Source: Bacteroidia bacterium
GTDB lineage: Bacteria; Bacteroidota; Bacteroidia; Flavobacteriales; Flavobacteriaceae
Length of the DNA stretch: 64,000 nt
Reading direction: 5' to 3'
NCBI GenBank assembly: GCA_030427585.1
Contig: JAUIBW010000024.1
Span: 1-64,000, forward strand
The notes under the pieces were generated by a model that worked only from the letters and a program-made list of their open reading frames with translations, searched no databases and was not told the DNA's origin. Shown one piece after another: positions 26,075 to 35,260 of this stretch (positions are counted from its first letter, which is position 1; the number at the start of each line of letters is the position of its first letter). The translations under genes and the position numbers were made by a program.

Positions 26075-28534
26075 TTATACTAGAGGGCTGGGTTTTTCTT
26101 TCTTAAAAGCTGCAATAGGGTTTTGTAATCGCCCTGCAAACTGAAGTAATGCAACAGGATCATCCAGATCAATCATCTGTTTATTGTTGTTTAATTGTAG
26201 TCTGTTAAGACACGATAGATGAAATTCTGGCGCAAAAAGATCGTATTGGTTAAATTTGGCTGCTTTTTCTGGATAACGTTCCTGATATTGCTGTATATTT
26301 TCTGCTACTAATTGCCAGAAATTCTCTTCAGAATATCCAGCATGTTCATTTAGGATATGGGACATGAACCTAAAAAAGCCATCAAAAATATCTGTAAAGA
26401 TTGATAGTAATTTTACATCTTCGGGAACAGGAGCATACATACGTTTCAAGTGCTCGGGTAATTTAACCTCTGGACTAAGAATACAGGCTTCTTCGGTTAT
26501 ATCTTTCATTAATATTTTTACCGGTATGTTATTTTCTAATACCATAATGATATTTTCGCCGTGAGGCATAAACACCAAATCAAAATGATAAAAACAGTGT
26601 ATTAGCGGACTTAGATATGCTTTGAAATAATGGTGTAACCATTCTGATATAGATAATCCCGAAGCTGCAATAATTTTGGGTAGTAATGCTTCTCCGGTTT
26701 GATCAATATGCAGAAAAGCGGCCATTGTCATTGGTTTTTGCCCGTCATCGATCATACTCATAGGGCTTTCTCTCCATAATGAAGCCAGCATTTTATTATA
26801 GTCATTATGTGGACCAAACTCCTCGAAATATGGATTTACATAACTAACAGAACCTATTTCTCCCAGCATTTTAAATCCTGTTTCTTTAATGTAAGTATCA
26901 TTATATAACAATTCTTCTAACCAAACTGCCATTTTTGGAGCTGTCCCCAAATAATATAAAGGTAATCCTCTCATGAACCCCATATTTAAAATAGACAGGG
27001 CCGTTTTAGTATACATTTTATGGGGATTCGAAATATTAAATAATGTACGTATCGATTGTTGTGCCAGATATTGATCCGGGCCATATCCCAAACAAATTAG
27101 GTTTCCTTTGGCAATCTCTGGCGAAAATATATTGGCCAGTTTATTAAACCATTGCCAGGGGTGCATAGGAATGAAGTAATACTCATCTGGATCAAACCCC
27201 TTATTCTTTATTACTGTATTAAATGATAAAATAGTATCTGCATCTAATTCCTGCTGAATTAAGGTTTGGTATGGTAAATCTTCTATTGCAGCATATACAG
27301 CGCAACTTTTATGACCTGCTAACCATATAAGGCAAAAAGAATTTCCGGCTTCGGGAGCATATGATCTATAGTCGCTACTATCAAACCCTATTCGGCCATT
27401 ATTAGCCACAAAACCTGGGTGACCTTCCATCATTGATTGCTCAATGGTTTGAAAATCTGCAGAGACCAAATCTATAGACAAAGGATTTTTTTTCACATGT
27501 TTAAAAGCGCTCCCGTACAGAGTACTGGTAATTTCTTCGAGATATATGGGCATTACAGTAGTATCAATCCCTAACTTTTTCCTAAATTCTTTGATAAATA
27601 AAATAGCATCTAACCTTACCGATTTTTCGTATTCATATTTCTGAATAGAAATTTCGCTAATCCATAAATGATGTAAAGCCAACTGTTTTCCTCTAAATTC
27701 ATATCGAATCTCGGGGTTATCGGCTTCCAAAGTATACATACTCCAACCATCTCCCAATTTCTCTACTACTTTGGGTTGTATAAGTAACTCATGGCTAAAT
27801 TCGCATATTGCTTTTTTGATTAGTAAAGTATTTACTTTACCCCATAATTCTGGTTGTATATGGGATACAGATTGTTGGGGCGAAACGGCGTTGTCTAACG
27901 TATTCATTGCACTTCTTTTATGAATTTGTGGAAATAATTTAAGTTGGTTATGTTTTTGTCTTGTTAAGAAAGCGAGTTGTGCGGTTTTATGCGGAAGCTC
28001 AACTATAGTACCTAGCTGAAATCCTACACGTTGGCAAATCGCAAACATTTTTTTGTTTCTTATATCGGGTTCTACTATAATGCGATGTACTTTTTCATCT
28101 TGAAAAACAAAATTCATGATTGTATCAAACATATACCATGTAAAGTTTTCAATTTTACCCTCGGATGGTGGTGCTACTATAATATGAATCCCACAGTCAT
28201 TACTCTGGGCTGGGTAATGCTTCCCGATAAGATCTTGTTGGGGATGATAACGTTCTAATACAAAAACAGGTTGATCTCTATATACACCAACAAAAATATT
28301 GTAATGATCTGGTCGCATTAATTTGGTATACTCGGCTTTTACCTTCTCAACCGAACTTTGTTGCATCCCCCAGAATAAAGCATAATCCCGATTTACCCAA
28401 TCGTGTAATACAATACTGTCTGTTTCAACATCAAAATGCCGTATATGAATATCACCAAAGTTATTATATGATGACGAAAACTCATATCCTTCTTTTCCAG
28501 ATGTTACTAATCCTGTATGTTCTTGTACTGACAT
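26075..28534 (-). CDS. Fused GNAT acyltransferase + NIS synthetase (DfoC-like architecture)
   Basis: An 819-residue bifunctional protein. Residues about 20-195 are a GNAT domain (LHDWVNRDYALFWGMQ, HRIIVEPDIRNKKMFAICQRVGF). Residues about 215-815 are an IucA/IucC synthetase (LEEITSTLYGSAFK, EGHPGFVANNGRIGF, KTALSILNMGFMRGLPLYY, MPHGENIIMVLENNIPVK). The same fusion is known from desferrioxamine DfoC. The neighbouring pair of separate genes repeats both domains in the same order, pointing to a tandem duplication. A basic linker (about 200-215) joins the halves. It sits 9 bp after the MFS gene. Confidence 0.9.
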   Translation of the reverse strand: MSVQEHTGLVTSGKEGYEFSSSYNNFGDIHIRHFDVETDSIVLHDWVNRDYALFWGMQQSSVEKVKAEYTKLMRPDHYNIFVGVYRDQPVFVLERYHPQQDLIGKHYPAQSNDCGIHIIVAPPSEGKIENFTWYMFDTIMNFVFQDEKVHRIIVEPDIRNKKMFAICQRVGFQLGTIVELPHKTAQLAFLTRQKHNQLKLFPQIHKRSAMNTLDNAVSPQQSVSHIQPELWGKVNTLLIKKAICEFSHELLIQPKVVEKLGDGWSMYTLEADNPEIRYEFRGKQLALHHLWISEISIQKYEYEKSVRLDAILFIKEFRKKLGIDTTVMPIYLEEITSTLYGSAFKHVKKNPLSIDLVSADFQTIEQSMMEGHPGFVANNGRIGFDSSDYRSYAPEAGNSFCLIWLAGHKSCAVYAAIEDLPYQTLIQQELDADTILSFNTVIKNKGFDPDEYYFIPMHPWQWFNKLANIFSPEIAKGNLICLGYGPDQYLAQQSIRTLFNISNPHKMYTKTALSILNMGFMRGLPLYYLGTAPKMAVWLEELLYNDTYIKETGFKMLGEIGSVSYVNPYFEEFGPHNDYNKMLASLWRESPMSMIDDGQKPMTMAAFLHIDQTGEALLPKIIAASGLSISEWLHHYFKAYLSPLIHCFYHFDLVFMPHGENIIMVLENNIPVKILMKDITEEACILSPEVKLPEHLKRMYAPVPEDVKLLSIFTDIFDGFFRFMSHILNEHAGYSEENFWQLVAENIQQYQERYPEKAAKFNQYDLFAPEFHLSCLNRLQLNNNKQMIDLDDPVALLQFAGRLQNPIAAFKKEKPSPLV

Positions 28535-28543
28535 ATAAAATCT

Positions 28544-29731
28544 TTATGTTTTTGCTAGATTCTTTGTTCGTGCTCTAAATGTTGTTCTGATAAACATGAA
28601 ATAGTACATTGCCAGTGCAACAGAAAAACCTGCTAATGCTACTGTAAATGGAATTTGTAACCCGTGTTGATCTACCACAATCCCTACCGAAAAAGAAGCT
28701 AGTAATACTCCCAGGTTTTGAAAAAAATGGACCTTACTGTAATCGATGGCATAAGAATTTGGTGAACTAAACTCAAACAGTAATACATCAAAACGTACCA
28801 CTCCCTGAAAAATCGCCCAACCATAAATAATTCTTCCCACGATCACAATGGCCTCAACAGGAAGTCCTTGAAGTATGAGTCCAATCATTCCCAGAAATAA
28901 TGCCGATATGATACCTTTATTTTTATTTTTCGGACTATACTTTGTATTGATCCACAGCGCAATTAATGCCACAAAACCAGGTATCGCATATATGCTTCCC
29001 GAAATTAATTTACCATCATAGTCAGAAAGGCTTTCCCAGTATAACGAGAAAAAAGGACGGATTAGAAAATCACTAAAATATAAGATCATGGTTACTAACC
29101 CAATCTTAAGGATAAAACCTTGGGGAATAATTTTATCCTTAGCATCAAGAGTCGATTGAGTTTTAATAATTTTATTTGTATCATATTTTTTGCTACGCAG
29201 TACATACATGCTTATTCCCATTTGTATAAAATCTCCGGCAGCCATCGCCAGAAAAATATAACTGGCATCAACAAGATCTACAGTTAATCCACCAATCACT
29301 GCTCCCAAAATCCCTCCTAGATGTACAACAACAGAGAGTATTCCTATCGTGCTTGTGTGTTCTTTTTTGCTAATGATTTTTAAGATATAGGGGTATACCA
29401 AAAGATAACTTCCTTTAAATAACACCATAATCAAGGATATAATCCAGAAATCAATGTATGAGGTTGTCCAATAACAGTATAATGCTAATATTCCTGCTAT
29501 GCATTGTGTATATACCAAAATATTTAGCTCAGCTACTTTTTTGGATATATAGGCCCAAAACGGAAATGCAATCATCACCATAAAGCAAATAGCAGCAAAA
29601 TAATACCCTACATATTTGGGATCTGTAACCCCAAAGCGAGCTTCAAAAAACTGTGGGTAAAATGGATGTAGTAAATAATCGCTTACCACAGCTACTAGAG
29701 TCATGAGAATAAGGATTTTTTTTAGAGTCAT
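28544..29731 (-). CDS. MFS transporter of the siderophore operon
   Basis: A 395-residue transporter with 12 predicted membrane helices and an acidic/aromatic pattern in the first helices (VVSDYLLHPFYPQFFEARFGV). I start at MTLKKILI (29731). The in-frame ATG at 29758 lies inside a long hairpin and adds nine unlike residues. Such transporters in NIS clusters either export the newly made siderophore or move the ferric form through the inner membrane; the sequence does not decide. Position between N-hydroxylase and synthetase favours export. Confidence 0.8.
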   Translation of the reverse strand: MTLKKILILMTLVAVVSDYLLHPFYPQFFEARFGVTDPKYVGYYFAAICFMVMIAFPFWAYISKKVAELNILVYTQCIAGILALYCYWTTSYIDFWIISLIMVLFKGSYLLVYPYILKIISKKEHTSTIGILSVVVHLGGILGAVIGGLTVDLVDASYIFLAMAAGDFIQMGISMYVLRSKKYDTNKIIKTQSTLDAKDKIIPQGFILKIGLVTMILYFSDFLIRPFFSLYWESLSDYDGKLISGSIYAIPGFVALIALWINTKYSPKNKNKGIISALFLGMIGLILQGLPVEAIVIVGRIIYGWAIFQGVVRFDVLLFEFSSPNSYAIDYSKVHFFQNLGVLLASFSVGIVVDQHGLQIPFTVALAGFSVALAMYYFMFIRTTFRARTKNLAKT

Positions 29732-29749
29732 TGTAAGATTACAATTTAT

Positions 29750-29782
29750 AGGCCTCACAGATCTTTAAGACCTGTGAGGCCT
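29750..29782 (-). terminator. Long intergenic hairpin inside the siderophore operon (attenuator or processing site)
   Basis: An 11-bp perfect stem (AGGCCTCACAG at 29750-29760 with CTGTGAGGCCT at 29772-29782) is extended in the loop by TCTT/AAGA. There is no strong T tract on the minus strand, so partial termination, RNA processing or mRNA stabilisation is likelier than a full stop. It separates the first two genes from the rest of the operon. Confidence 0.6.
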
Positions 29783-29791
29783 GATTATGGT

Positions 29792-31126
29792 TTACCTTAA
29801 AACAGGTTCTTCCATATTGATTTCTTCTTCCTGAGTCACTTCAAATTGCTGAAAAGCAATACGTTTTTCTATCGGATAATACTCTTTTCCTGTTAGTTCT
29901 TTGATGATGAAAGAATTGCGATAACATGCCATTCCTAAATCTGGAGTTACGAATCCGTGGGTATGCAATTCTACATTTTGTACATAGATGTCCTTACCTT
30001 GCTTATCGATACTATAATTGCGATGTACATCATATCTATTTTTATCATCCCACTTAATCCGATCTGCTATCCCTTCTATAAATTCTGGTTTCTGATAGGT
30101 ATAACCAGTTGCTAATATCAATGCCTCTGTTTGATGTCGATATCGTTTATTTTGTTCTATTTGATGTAGTTCAAGATCAAAGGTATCGTGATTTTCATTA
30201 TACAATGCGGTAGTCAGTTCAGAATTGGTACGCAATGATATCTTAACATCATTGGTCAACTGCTTGGTATAGATTAGATCATAGATATCTGCAATTAGAT
30301 CTTGATTAATTCCTTTATAAAGATGTTTTTGATTTTGAATTAAATGGTCCTTTTTATTCTGCGGTAGATTATAGAAATAATCAACATACTCTGGAGAAGT
30401 CATCTCTAGAGTTAATTTAGAATACTCTAACGGAAAGAACCTTGGCGACCTGGTAATCCAGTTTAATTGATATTTTTTTGTTTCAATTTCTTGTAAAAGA
30501 TCATAAAAAATTTCTGCTGCACTTTGCCCGCTACCTAATATGGTAATAGATTTTTTGGATTGTACTACTGCTTTACTCTTTAGATATGATGAAGAGTGAA
30601 ATGCTTTTCCCTCTAATTGCCTGCAACATCCCGGAACATAAGGTTGAGTTCCCGTACCTAAAACCAGTTTTCTTGCCTTGTATATTTTTAACTCATCGGT
30701 CTGTGTACATTTTGAGGTAACAACATAATACTCTTCTTTTTCATTATATTGTATATGAGTTACTTCGGTATTAAAAAACAGGTTAGGTAGTTTTTCTATT
30801 ACCCATTGGCAATATTGATTGTATTCATTACGAAGTAGTAAGAAGTTTTCTTTTATATAGAAAGAATACATGCGTCCTTGTTTTTTGATATAATTCAAAA
30901 AACTAAATGGGTTGGTAGGATCTGCAAGAGTTACCAAGTCTGCCATAAACGGAATCTGTAATGTTGTATCCTGAAGTAACATCCCGGGATGCCAGTCAAA
31001 CTTGAGACTTTTATCTAAAAAAACTCCTTCTAGCCCATCAATAGGTTCGGTTAAACAAGCTAGCCCCAGATTAAAAGGACCAATACCTATCGCGACAAAA
31101 TCTATTATTTTAGTATCACTCATCAT
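29792..31126 (-). CDS. Lysine/ornithine N-monooxygenase-type flavoprotein (siderophore amine hydroxylase)
   Basis: A 444-residue enzyme of the IucD/RhbE/AlcA group. It has an FAD-binding site GIGPFNLGLACL at residues 14-25, an NADPH-binding site LGSGQSAAEIF near residue 200, and a C-terminal LATGYTYQKP motif. It hydroxylates the terminal amine of a diamine (cadaverine is the obvious choice given the decarboxylase upstream), the first committed step to the hydroxamate. Two Met codons open the frame; either could be used. It starts 9 bp after the decarboxylase. Confidence 0.9.
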   Translation of the reverse strand: MMSDTKIIDFVAIGIGPFNLGLACLTEPIDGLEGVFLDKSLKFDWHPGMLLQDTTLQIPFMADLVTLADPTNPFSFLNYIKKQGRMYSFYIKENFLLLRNEYNQYCQWVIEKLPNLFFNTEVTHIQYNEKEEYYVVTSKCTQTDELKIYKARKLVLGTGTQPYVPGCCRQLEGKAFHSSSYLKSKAVVQSKKSITILGSGQSAAEIFYDLLQEIETKKYQLNWITRSPRFFPLEYSKLTLEMTSPEYVDYFYNLPQNKKDHLIQNQKHLYKGINQDLIADIYDLIYTKQLTNDVKISLRTNSELTTALYNENHDTFDLELHQIEQNKRYRHQTEALILATGYTYQKPEFIEGIADRIKWDDKNRYDVHRNYSIDKQGKDIYVQNVELHTHGFVTPDLGMACYRNSFIIKELTGKEYYPIEKRIAFQQFEVTQEEEINMEEPVLR

Positions 31127-31135
31127 CGTATTATT

Positions 31136-32638
31136 TTAATTATTTGTGGTATAGATTAGCCCCTGTTCTTTGATCATTTTAATAACCTCTATCAGGTCTT
31201 CTTTGGTCGTTCTGGGATTTAATAAGGTAAATTTTAGGTAGGTTTTGCCTTTTAGTTTGGTACTGGCTACAGAAGCTTTACCAGCATTAAAAAGCGTGTT
31301 TTTAATATATAGATTCACAGTATCCAAGATCTTTTCATCAGATATACCAGGAATCTTAAATCGAAATACAAGAGTACTTAATTCTGGTTTGTGCGCTACT
31401 TCAAAATAAATATCATCCTTAATGATGTAATACACCTCGCGGGCTAGATGGTGTACTCTTTCCAGAAACGCTCCTAAATTTTTAGCCCCGGTTACTTTTA
31501 AGGTAAACCATAGTTTTAAAGCATCAAATCGTCGAGTAGTTTGAATGGATTTTTCGATTAAGTCTGGGTATTCTTCATTCCTGTTTTCTATAGGATTAAG
31601 GTAATCTGCGTAGTAAGAAATATACTTAAAATAATTTGTATCTCTAACCAGGAAAGCACTAGAGCATACTGGTTGAAACAAAGTTTTATGAAAATCGACT
31701 GTTATCGAATCGGCATATTCTATACCATTAAACATATGTTTATGGGTATCGGTTAGCACATAACATCCTCCGTATGCTCCATCTACATGAAACCAGATAT
31801 TATACTCATTTGCAATTTTAGAGATCGTTTGCAAAGGATCAAAACTTCCAAAATCTGTTGTCCCAGCTGTAGCGACTATAGCAATTGGTATATTTCCTCG
31901 TTGTTTTTCTTTTTCTATAGCCTGTACCAGAGCATCTACTTTCATTTTCATTTTATCATCTGTTTCTACTGGTATTACAGCATCATATCCCATACCCAAT
32001 AAAGCTGCATTTTTTTTGATACTGAAATGTGCTTTATTTGAACAAAAAATACGAAACTTGCTAACCTCATCAGACCACCCATTCTCTTTTAGGTTGATTC
32101 CATAATGTGTAAATGCATAATGATCTCGTGCCATCAAAAGTGCTTTGAAATTAGATTGTGTTCCTCCACTGGTAAAAACACCATCTGATGCTGCAGGAAA
32201 ATTCATTTCATTACAAATCCAACGAATCATCTCTTTTTCTATTAAAGTAGCAGATGTACTTTGGTCCCAGGTTTCGATTGCTGTGTTAACAGATGAAGCT
32301 ATTAAATCTCCCACCAATGCTGGTAATAAAACGGGGCAATTAAGATGCGCTACATAATGAGGGTGATGAAAAGAAATGGCATGGTCAAGAAATACATCTT
32401 TAATCTCTCGTAATGCCTGATCCAAAGATAAATTAGCTTGTGAATTTACTGAAATTCCTTCTTTACGAGATTTAAGCATTTCTGCAGGTTCTCCGCTATA
32501 GAAACAGTCATTATCTAAAAAAGTTTTAATATACTGAACGGCTTTTTGTATATATTCTTCGTATGTATATTTAGAATGAGCGTCAAAAAGATAGTCAACC
32601 GCGAGGTCAGGTTTAAGGGTAATTTGAGTATTCAACAT
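31136..32638 (-). CDS. PLP-dependent decarboxylase (lysine/diaminobutyrate decarboxylase, DfoJ/RhbB-like)
   Basis: A 500-residue group II decarboxylase. The PLP-binding Lys is Lys318 in TVDFHKTLFQP, the pyridine-N Asp is Asp286 in HVDGAYGG, and the ring-stacking His is His204 in NKAHFSIKK. SGGTQSNFKA binds the phosphate side. No 2,4-diaminobutyrate aminotransferase (RhbA type) is present in the operon, which favours lysine to cadaverine over a 1,3-diaminopropane route. It is the first gene of a nine-gene operon, and its promoter has the shared siderophore module. Confidence 0.85.
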   Translation of the reverse strand: MLNTQITLKPDLAVDYLFDAHSKYTYEEYIQKAVQYIKTFLDNDCFYSGEPAEMLKSRKEGISVNSQANLSLDQALREIKDVFLDHAISFHHPHYVAHLNCPVLLPALVGDLIASSVNTAIETWDQSTSATLIEKEMIRWICNEMNFPAASDGVFTSGGTQSNFKALLMARDHYAFTHYGINLKENGWSDEVSKFRIFCSNKAHFSIKKNAALLGMGYDAVIPVETDDKMKMKVDALVQAIEKEKQRGNIPIAIVATAGTTDFGSFDPLQTISKIANEYNIWFHVDGAYGGCYVLTDTHKHMFNGIEYADSITVDFHKTLFQPVCSSAFLVRDTNYFKYISYYADYLNPIENRNEEYPDLIEKSIQTTRRFDALKLWFTLKVTGAKNLGAFLERVHHLAREVYYIIKDDIYFEVAHKPELSTLVFRFKIPGISDEKILDTVNLYIKNTLFNAGKASVASTKLKGKTYLKFTLLNPRTTKEDLIEVIKMIKEQGLIYTTNN

Positions 32639-32648
32639 TATTATTTTT

Positions 32649-32732
32649 ATTTAATCTAAATAAATTATAATGCAAAATTAAGTATCAATTGAAATAACTA
32701 AATGACGGGAATTGGATAAAAAATGACGGGAA
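32649..32732 (-). promoter_or_regulatory. Promoter/operator module of the siderophore biosynthesis operon
   Basis: Plus-strand reading: box ATTTAATCTAAATAAATT (32649-32666); 6 bp; CAAAATTA (32673-32680), a TAATTTTG -7 element on the minus strand; 19 bp; AAATGACG (32700) and a second AAATGACG exactly 21 bp on (32721), with TGGATAAAAAA between. All distances equal those of the receptor-operon module, and the 18-bp box differs at one base. The ATTTA-N3-TAAAT core is an inverted repeat at the expected transcription start, as for a metal-dependent repressor. The two 21-bp-spaced repeats suit the AraC regulator. Confidence 0.75.
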
Positions 32733-32740
32733 TATTTAAC

Positions 32741-32760
32741 TATGTGTTACGTAACACATA
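32741..32760. promoter_or_regulatory. 20-bp perfect palindrome upstream of the siderophore operon
   Basis: TATGTGTTACGTAACACATA reads identically on both strands. It lies about 60 bp upstream of the -7 element, just beyond the AraC-like repeats, and has no copy at the receptor promoter. It looks like a dimeric-regulator site. The remaining ~265 bases to 33025 are AT-rich and show no gene. Confidence 0.55.
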
Positions 32761-33025
32761 TCTCATATTATTTTAAAATTTTTTAGATAAATATCAATAT
32801 GGTTTAAGCATTTTTAACTCCTAAATGCTTATGGCTTAAATTAAATGCTAAAAATTTCAACTTTTTACAGTTTACATCCTTAATACTAAAACATTTAAAC
32901 AATCTTCAAGATTATCTATATTTGCCTACCTTTCTATACAATTGTTTAGCTCAAAAGTATTCTAAAAACTGTATTTTGGTATTTAACATGTAGTAATAAT
33001 CTAGAGCCATAGTATCTAAGTCACT

Positions 33026-33865
33026 CTAGTTTAAATAGTCTGAAATTTCAACATATCTAACATCTTCTCTATCTTCATAAAAATCTTTCAAAACTGCTCG
33101 ATGTGCTCCTCCTATAATAACTAAAAGTCTATCCTCTTTTTGAGTTTGCATATCAATATTAGCCATAATATGAAAATTGCGTTCCCACCATTTTGAAACA
33201 AACTGTACCCCAATATAGGTTGAATCAGAAACAAACTGGGCAGTTCCTTTTAAATATTGATTTTTATTTTTTAAATCTTCTTCATTTGAATTTTTATATG
33301 CAAAATATTCTAATAATGTTGATTTTTTTAAACGCTTGGAATCTTCTCGATCATTTTCTTTGATACTAGATAGAAAAGTTTCAAACTTTTGCTTTTCATA
33401 TTTTTCTGCATACGCAGACAATGACCCAAAAGGAAGTGACATTTTTTGATCAATACAATACAGTTTTTGGTGCCCTAACTCTTTAGCAAGACGAAAACCT
33501 AATTGGTCAATTTCATTAATACTTAGCGTATATGTACCATTGAGATATTCCTTATAATCATCATTAAGTTTATCCTCTTTTCTGTAAGGATATTCGACCA
33601 TAATTTTTGTTGGCCTGTATTTTTTAAGTGCTTCTATTAACATACTAATTTCTGTTTGTCTTTTTGCAGACCTAAAATCATCAAGATCCATAGACGAATA
33701 ATCTGAAGTAGCGGCAAAATGGAACGTACCAAATAAAGCAATGCCTGGTGATTGTATTTTTTCTTTAGGTGATTCTAACGGTTTAGCTTTCTCACAGGAT
33801 AGAAACAATGAAATAACAGAGAATACTAATGCAGAAAAGAGATGTTTAAGATTCATTGGTAACAC
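33026..33865 (-). CDS. DUF5694-like lipoprotein (TraB/GumN-related fold)
   Basis: A 279-residue protein with a lipoprotein signal ending in LSC24 (VISLFLSCEKAK). The body starts with GIALFGTFHFAATSDY, followed later by KIMVEYPYRKEDKL and VIIGGAHRAVLKDF. This G-x-H...E...G-x-H arrangement is typical of TraB/GumN/EreA-like proteins and of DUF5694, thought to include hydrolases. The real start may be Met4 (33856). It is a single gene without obvious partners. Function unknown. Confidence 0.65.
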   Translation of the reverse strand: MLPMNLKHLFSALVFSVISLFLSCEKAKPLESPKEKIQSPGIALFGTFHFAATSDYSSMDLDDFRSAKRQTEISMLIEALKKYRPTKIMVEYPYRKEDKLNDDYKEYLNGTYTLSINEIDQLGFRLAKELGHQKLYCIDQKMSLPFGSLSAYAEKYEKQKFETFLSSIKENDREDSKRLKKSTLLEYFAYKNSNEEDLKNKNQYLKGTAQFVSDSTYIGVQFVSKWWERNFHIMANIDMQTQKEDRLLVIIGGAHRAVLKDFYEDREDVRYVEISDYLN

Positions 33866-34094
33866 ATTTATAGTAAAGATGTTAATTTACTCAAGTTGTT
33901 ACAAAAAAAAGGAAGAGTGATAAATAGTAATCAAAGAATGATACGTAATAACTACTTTTTGAAATAAAAATTCTGAATATTCCTTTAAAACCCAAAAACC
34001 CTCAAAAAATGCATTGTATTTACTCATTTATACAGAAATAAGTAACGAGCATTTTGTGAGAGTTTATCTACTATCTTTTTTGACTAAGAAGTGG

Positions 34095-35198
34095 TTATTT
34101 TTTTGATTTTACAATACTCTCAATTGGTTTACCAGCATTTTCAACAGAGTATTCATTTCCCATAACCGCAGCAACAGTAGCCGCTATTTGATTACTGTAT
34201 AATTGTTCGGTATTTTTTACCTCTCCCAAAACTGTCATTCCTTTTCCAAAAGCAACAATCCATACTTGTCCTGCATTTTTTATCTTTGTTCCATGGCTTT
34301 TCCAGGTATCCAGAGGATCTGTTCCTCTACCGTGATCTGTAGAGATAATAAAGACGGTATTATCCTTATAATATGCATCCTGCTGTGTAAACTCCCATAA
34401 CTCTTTAATCATGTTATCTGTGTTATGAGCAGCTCTTAGGTAGGCTTCATAGTTTCCATCATGTGCAAAATCATCGGTTTCACCATATGCAATATACACT
34501 AAGTCAGGATGGTTTTTCTTCATGTGCTCTACCGCATAGTGATGTGTAAAAGCATCTAAACGAACTGAACTCCACGGACTAGGAATCTGACCCTGTAACT
34601 GGTTTAAAAACACCTCCCTTTGGCTAAGATCGTTTCCTGTTACAGCTTCAAAACCTGCATTAACAGGAACCCCAGAACGATCTTCATTTATGATATACGG
34701 AAACACATCCCAACTTCCAAAGGCAGCTACTTTTCCTTTATAGTCTGGTAGATTATTAGTGATTTCCAATACTGTTTTATTGGGGTTATTTATCTTTTGA
34801 TTACTATTAATATTCTTATCATCAGCAACCCCGGTTAAGATCTCATTGTATCCCGGATATGAAAACCACATATTGTTTGTTAAATCAACTTTACTACCTG
34901 CATTTCTATTTCCATGTAGTTGCCCCATTGCAGTGATTTTTTTCCAAAAAAATGGCATCAGAGCTTCTCTTCGGTCTTTTGCTTTTGGCCTCCAAAAATC
35001 TGCTTTTAACTTTGTAGTATCATGTACATACGCCTTATTTGCTACCAATAGTGAATCAGCACCTGTATAAAGTTCTTGCCAACGTAATCCATCTAAAGTG
35101 ATCAAGATTACTTTTGGTGAATTTTCTTTTTGCGCATTACTCTTAACTGCAAACAAATGTAAAGCGAAAACGACTATAAAGATTATATTTTTTTTCAT
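34095..35198 (-). CDS. Secreted alkaline-phosphatase-superfamily hydrolase (phosphodiesterase or phosphonatase type)
   Basis: A 367-residue protein with a signal peptide cut near KSNAQ (residue 23). Metal-binding and catalytic motifs are ITLDGLRWQEL (Asp ligand), the nucleophile region WFSYPGYNEILTG, DDFAHDGNYEAY (Asp/His ligands) and IISTDHGRGTD with KSHGTK (Asp-His-His). It probably releases phosphate or sulfate from organic esters in the periplasm. It lies 60 bp downstream of the SusD gene on the same strand, so it may process the substrate that the SusCD pair imports. Confidence 0.8.
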   Translation of the reverse strand: MKKNIIFIVVFALHLFAVKSNAQKENSPKVILITLDGLRWQELYTGADSLLVANKAYVHDTTKLKADFWRPKAKDRREALMPFFWKKITAMGQLHGNRNAGSKVDLTNNMWFSYPGYNEILTGVADDKNINSNQKINNPNKTVLEITNNLPDYKGKVAAFGSWDVFPYIINEDRSGVPVNAGFEAVTGNDLSQREVFLNQLQGQIPSPWSSVRLDAFTHHYAVEHMKKNHPDLVYIAYGETDDFAHDGNYEAYLRAAHNTDNMIKELWEFTQQDAYYKDNTVFIISTDHGRGTDPLDTWKSHGTKIKNAGQVWIVAFGKGMTVLGEVKNTEQLYSNQIAATVAAVMGNEYSVENAGKPIESIVKSKK

Positions 35199-35260
35199 CT
35201 GTTATTTTTTTATTTATTATGTTCTAAACATAATTTCATTACCCAAAAACCTGGTGATTA

